A program made the translations under genes and the position numbers. A stretch of DNA of 64,000 nucleotides from positions 23,642,000 through 23,705,999 of the forward strand of contig JAVTVX010000013.1 of assembly GCA_033439265.1 (NCBI GenBank), given 5' to 3'. The notes beneath the pieces were generated by a model. That model searched no databases, had not been told where the DNA came from, and worked only from the letters and a program-made list of their open reading frames with translations. The stretch's first letter is position 1; each line of letters begins with the position of its first letter. This DNA comes from Dillenia suffruticosa (Eukaryota; Streptophyta; Magnoliopsida; Dilleniales; Dilleniaceae). Shown piece after piece: positions 61,813 through 64,000 of the stretch.

Positions 61813-62748
61813 TTTAGTAGCCGAGCTTTAGTGTTCGGACATCGATGGAGAGCCGTTACAAAAGGATATATGGTGAGGTTGACCTCTGGACCGGCGCGGT
61901 GAAGTGGGATCGCATAGTTTCCCAATTTTACCCTTTTCCCTCTCTTCCAGCATCGCACCGTCACTTGGACCGGGAGATTTTCCTTCCGCTCTCGAGTGTA
62001 AAAATTGTCGATTTCTTGGTTTTTTTACTATTTTATTACCAATCTATTCATTAGGGCTTTCTGTACGGATTTTATTAATTTTGACACGTACAGGTCACAT
62101 GGGCCGAAAATTTTAAAATATTTCTTAAAAAACAATTTTTAAAATAATAATAAAAAAGGATAAATTCTTCAAAAATTAAAACTAGAAATAGGGTTTTGAA
62201 GTTTACTGCCAAAGCATGGAACTTCACATTAGACAACTGCAACACCACGGGTGGAAAAAGGTTGAAGAAAGGTTGTAAGCCATTTTTTAAGCTTCAGTGG
62301 ATGGTCCTGAGAAAAAAGATGGGATAAAATGTATGAATTGAGATAAGGTGATGATACGAAACTTGTTGAAGGCCTTAACTGAACTTACGGGGTTGAGGAA
62401 ATCTAAAAACAAGCATCAATTCGTAGCCACCAAGGTTTACCTTCGGTGATCATGGAAATGGCTTCTAGGTAGAAGATTTCTATAAAAGAGTACTTTATAA
62501 AAGTATAATTTGAAACACTATTTAACTTGTCAAACTTGTTTCTTAATTCATAAATATTGTGAATAGAAAACGTGAGTGATGATTTTTTTATTTATCATAG
62601 GATTTTTTATAATGTATATCTAATTTGAAGGTTAATTTGATTTAAAAAAATAATTTCAGTGATTTGAGGGTGTTGGAGATGGGTCTAAACTCCACAAATG
62701 AAGATTCTGCTGACTCAAACGGGACGACTGGTTGCTGGGAGGTCTTGA

Positions 62749-63391
62749 TCGATGAAACCTGCAAAAGACCGCTAGAGGTGTTCCGGTGGGGGAGATTTCG
62801 ATACTCAAGTTTAGAGAGTAGTTTTCGAAAGAGAAAAAATAGACCGAAAGAAAACTCTGTATATCTTTTTGTGCCTTGTGTGAGTTCTAGGAGTCAGAGG
62901 ACTTACTTGGTCGCTCTAGCAAAGGTAATATATAGATCACTCATGTGAGTTTCAATACATCCGGAATGTTAAAAATCTAGTTTCCTTATAGGAACGTCTT
63001 GAGATCACAAGGATTACCGTGAGAGATTCCCGAAAATTTGAAATATTATCATTTTGAAAAGTTCAAATCTTAGGAGAATCTTTTCCTTATCGGTAATAGT
63101 AAATTTTTTTTTTTTTTTTTTATTACGGGAGGTTGATTCCGTGCTCCCAGAGGAGGTGAATGTTACCCTTAACTAAAAGAGGGTGTGGAGCACCGAGCAG
63201 ATTTAAAAGCTGAGCAGGCGATTATTAAGAGGGACTGTCGAGGTGTATTGAGAGAATGAGTCGTGTCTATCTTTCTAGAAAATAAATCCCGCATTGTCGA
63301 TACGTTTCAGATGTATTATGTCCGATGGTCTCTGTGCATAAAGATTTTAAGTCTTGTGATAATAGGCCTTTGAGCCATGCTCTATCATAGA
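62749..63391. repeat. Dispersed repeat, copy B (unclassified)
   Basis: This is the second, longer copy of the repeat seen at 47433-47745, with the same ordered phrases starting gatgaaacctgcaaaa and ending gtgataataggcctttgagccatgctctatca. It contains an extra segment, including a T run near 63106-63120, that is absent from the first copy. No protein is encoded. Confidence 0.55.
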
Positions 63392-63745
63392 GAATTGTAG
63401 AGAGAGAAAGGATAGAAAAGGAGAGGGATGTTGTAAGTTTGAAGAAAAGAGAGAATGAAGAAGGTGCATGACTCCATGCGTGAGGTGAAGGAGAAAATTG
63501 ATGAAAAATCGAAACGGAGCAAATCATAAGAGGCAAACCAACAAAAATTACAAGCGTCGGGGGGCAAAGTAACAATTTTAAAACTGCATGGCTTTTAGTG
63601 GCAATACGCAAAACTACAAGGCTTCAAGTGTGCTTATCTGTTAAGGCTTTAAAATCACAAAAATCCCTTCAAATTTTGGAGCTTCTTTCTAATATTCTTA
63701 AACTTCGATTGCCGTTAAATAATTTCATAAACTTTGAAAATTGCA

Positions 63746-63766
63746 CCCCTAACCCCTAACCCTAAA
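63746..63766. repeat. Short telomere-like CCCTAA tract
   Basis: The sequence holds three imperfect CCCCTAA/CCCTAAA units, about 21 bp. Such short telomere-box motifs are frequent just upstream of plant genes for growth and translation, so it may be a promoter element of the gene that starts near 63932. It is too short to be a telomere remnant. Confidence 0.6.
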
Positions 63767-63931
63767 TATGCTGGCTAATTCTTTCATCCACTTCGAACAT
63801 CTGTTCATATTTTGCCCTCAACATGCCCAACCTTCTTCCCGTTTTGCCCTCGAGTTTCCGAAAAGCTTTTCCAGTCCGACAATCATTTTCGCCACGAGAG
63901 AGAGAGAGAGAGGGGGGGGGGGGAGGAGACC

Positions 63932-64000
63932 ATGGTTTCAGTCTCCTCTTCAATCAAAGAATCGACTAGATTTCCAACAGAAATTCCAATTAGGGCATCA
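63932..64000 (+). CDS. Possible start of a gene running off the window
   Basis: An ATG in a good plant context (accATGg) opens a frame that stays open for 23 codons to the window end. It reads MVSVSSSIKESTRFPTEIPI and then RAS. A GA/G run and a telomere-box-like tract lie upstream, as in plant leaders. Ser-rich, this could be a transit-peptide start. I cannot name a family. Confidence 0.3.
   Translation, partial: MVSVSSSIKESTRFPTEIPIRAS

Noticed and set aside
61695-61964. Minus-strand ORF with a poly-Ser run
   Set aside because: The Ser run is a GAA microsatellite in the likely 5' region of the ELM2 gene; no conserved motif on either side.
1-64000. CRISPR arrays, operons, phage or bacterial features
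   Set aside because: Tandem repeats here are microsatellites or coding repeats without regular spacers. Gene structure is eukaryotic throughout.

Overview
This window looks like nuclear DNA from a eudicot plant. Genes are split by many short, AT-rich GT-AG introns, intergenic DNA is AT-rich and full of microsatellites, and every recognisable protein is closest to a known plant family. I do not assign a species. All identifications rest on reading translated sequence; no database search was run.

Layout. (1) 136-4933 (+): ten-exon gene for the plastid acetyl-CoA carboxylase carboxyltransferase alpha subunit (CAC3/accA). (2) 6531-7310 (-): intronless steroid 5-alpha-reductase (DET2), convergent with CAC3. 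(3) 10142-16682 (+): thirteen-exon DEX1 (exine-formation protein), with a 3 x 99 bp coding tandem repeat and one apparent GC-AG intron. (4) About 18424-22310: a scrambled cluster of decayed plastid-derived pieces (psbM, rpoC2 twice, rbcL, ndhF twice, ycf4, ndhD) in both orientations. (5) 22484-27517 (-): eight-exon plastid PHT4-type anion/phosphate transporter; one exon has an extra base in a T run that breaks the frame. (6) 30803-38921 (+): thirteen-exon WD40 protein of the plant WDR62/MABP1-like family; the exons expected for the middle of the protein (most of the second WD40 block) are absent, yet the remaining exons join in frame. (7) 38922-50700: gene-poor, AT-rich and repeat-rich. (8) 50701-52617 (+): single-exon OCTOPUS (OPS/UPF0503/DUF740) gene. 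(9) 56459 to about 59840, perhaps to 61554 (-): ELM2-domain chromatin protein, with an internal 90 bp duplication that seems partly turned into an intron, and a roughly 730 bp fold-back element in a larger intron. (10) 59840-64000: repeats and, at the edge, a possible start of another gene (63932, +).

The genes are independent eukaryotic transcription units, not an operon. Two act in plastids (CAC3 in fatty-acid synthesis, PHT4 at a plastid membrane). DET2 makes brassinosteroids, DEX1 builds pollen wall, OPS acts in phloem development, and the ELM2 protein probably acts in histone-deacetylase-type complexes. I found no unmistakable new multi-gene system. The most interesting signals are structural: the in-frame loss of a WD40 block, the organelle-DNA mosaic, the duplicated exon segment used as an intron, and the GC-rich fold-back element.
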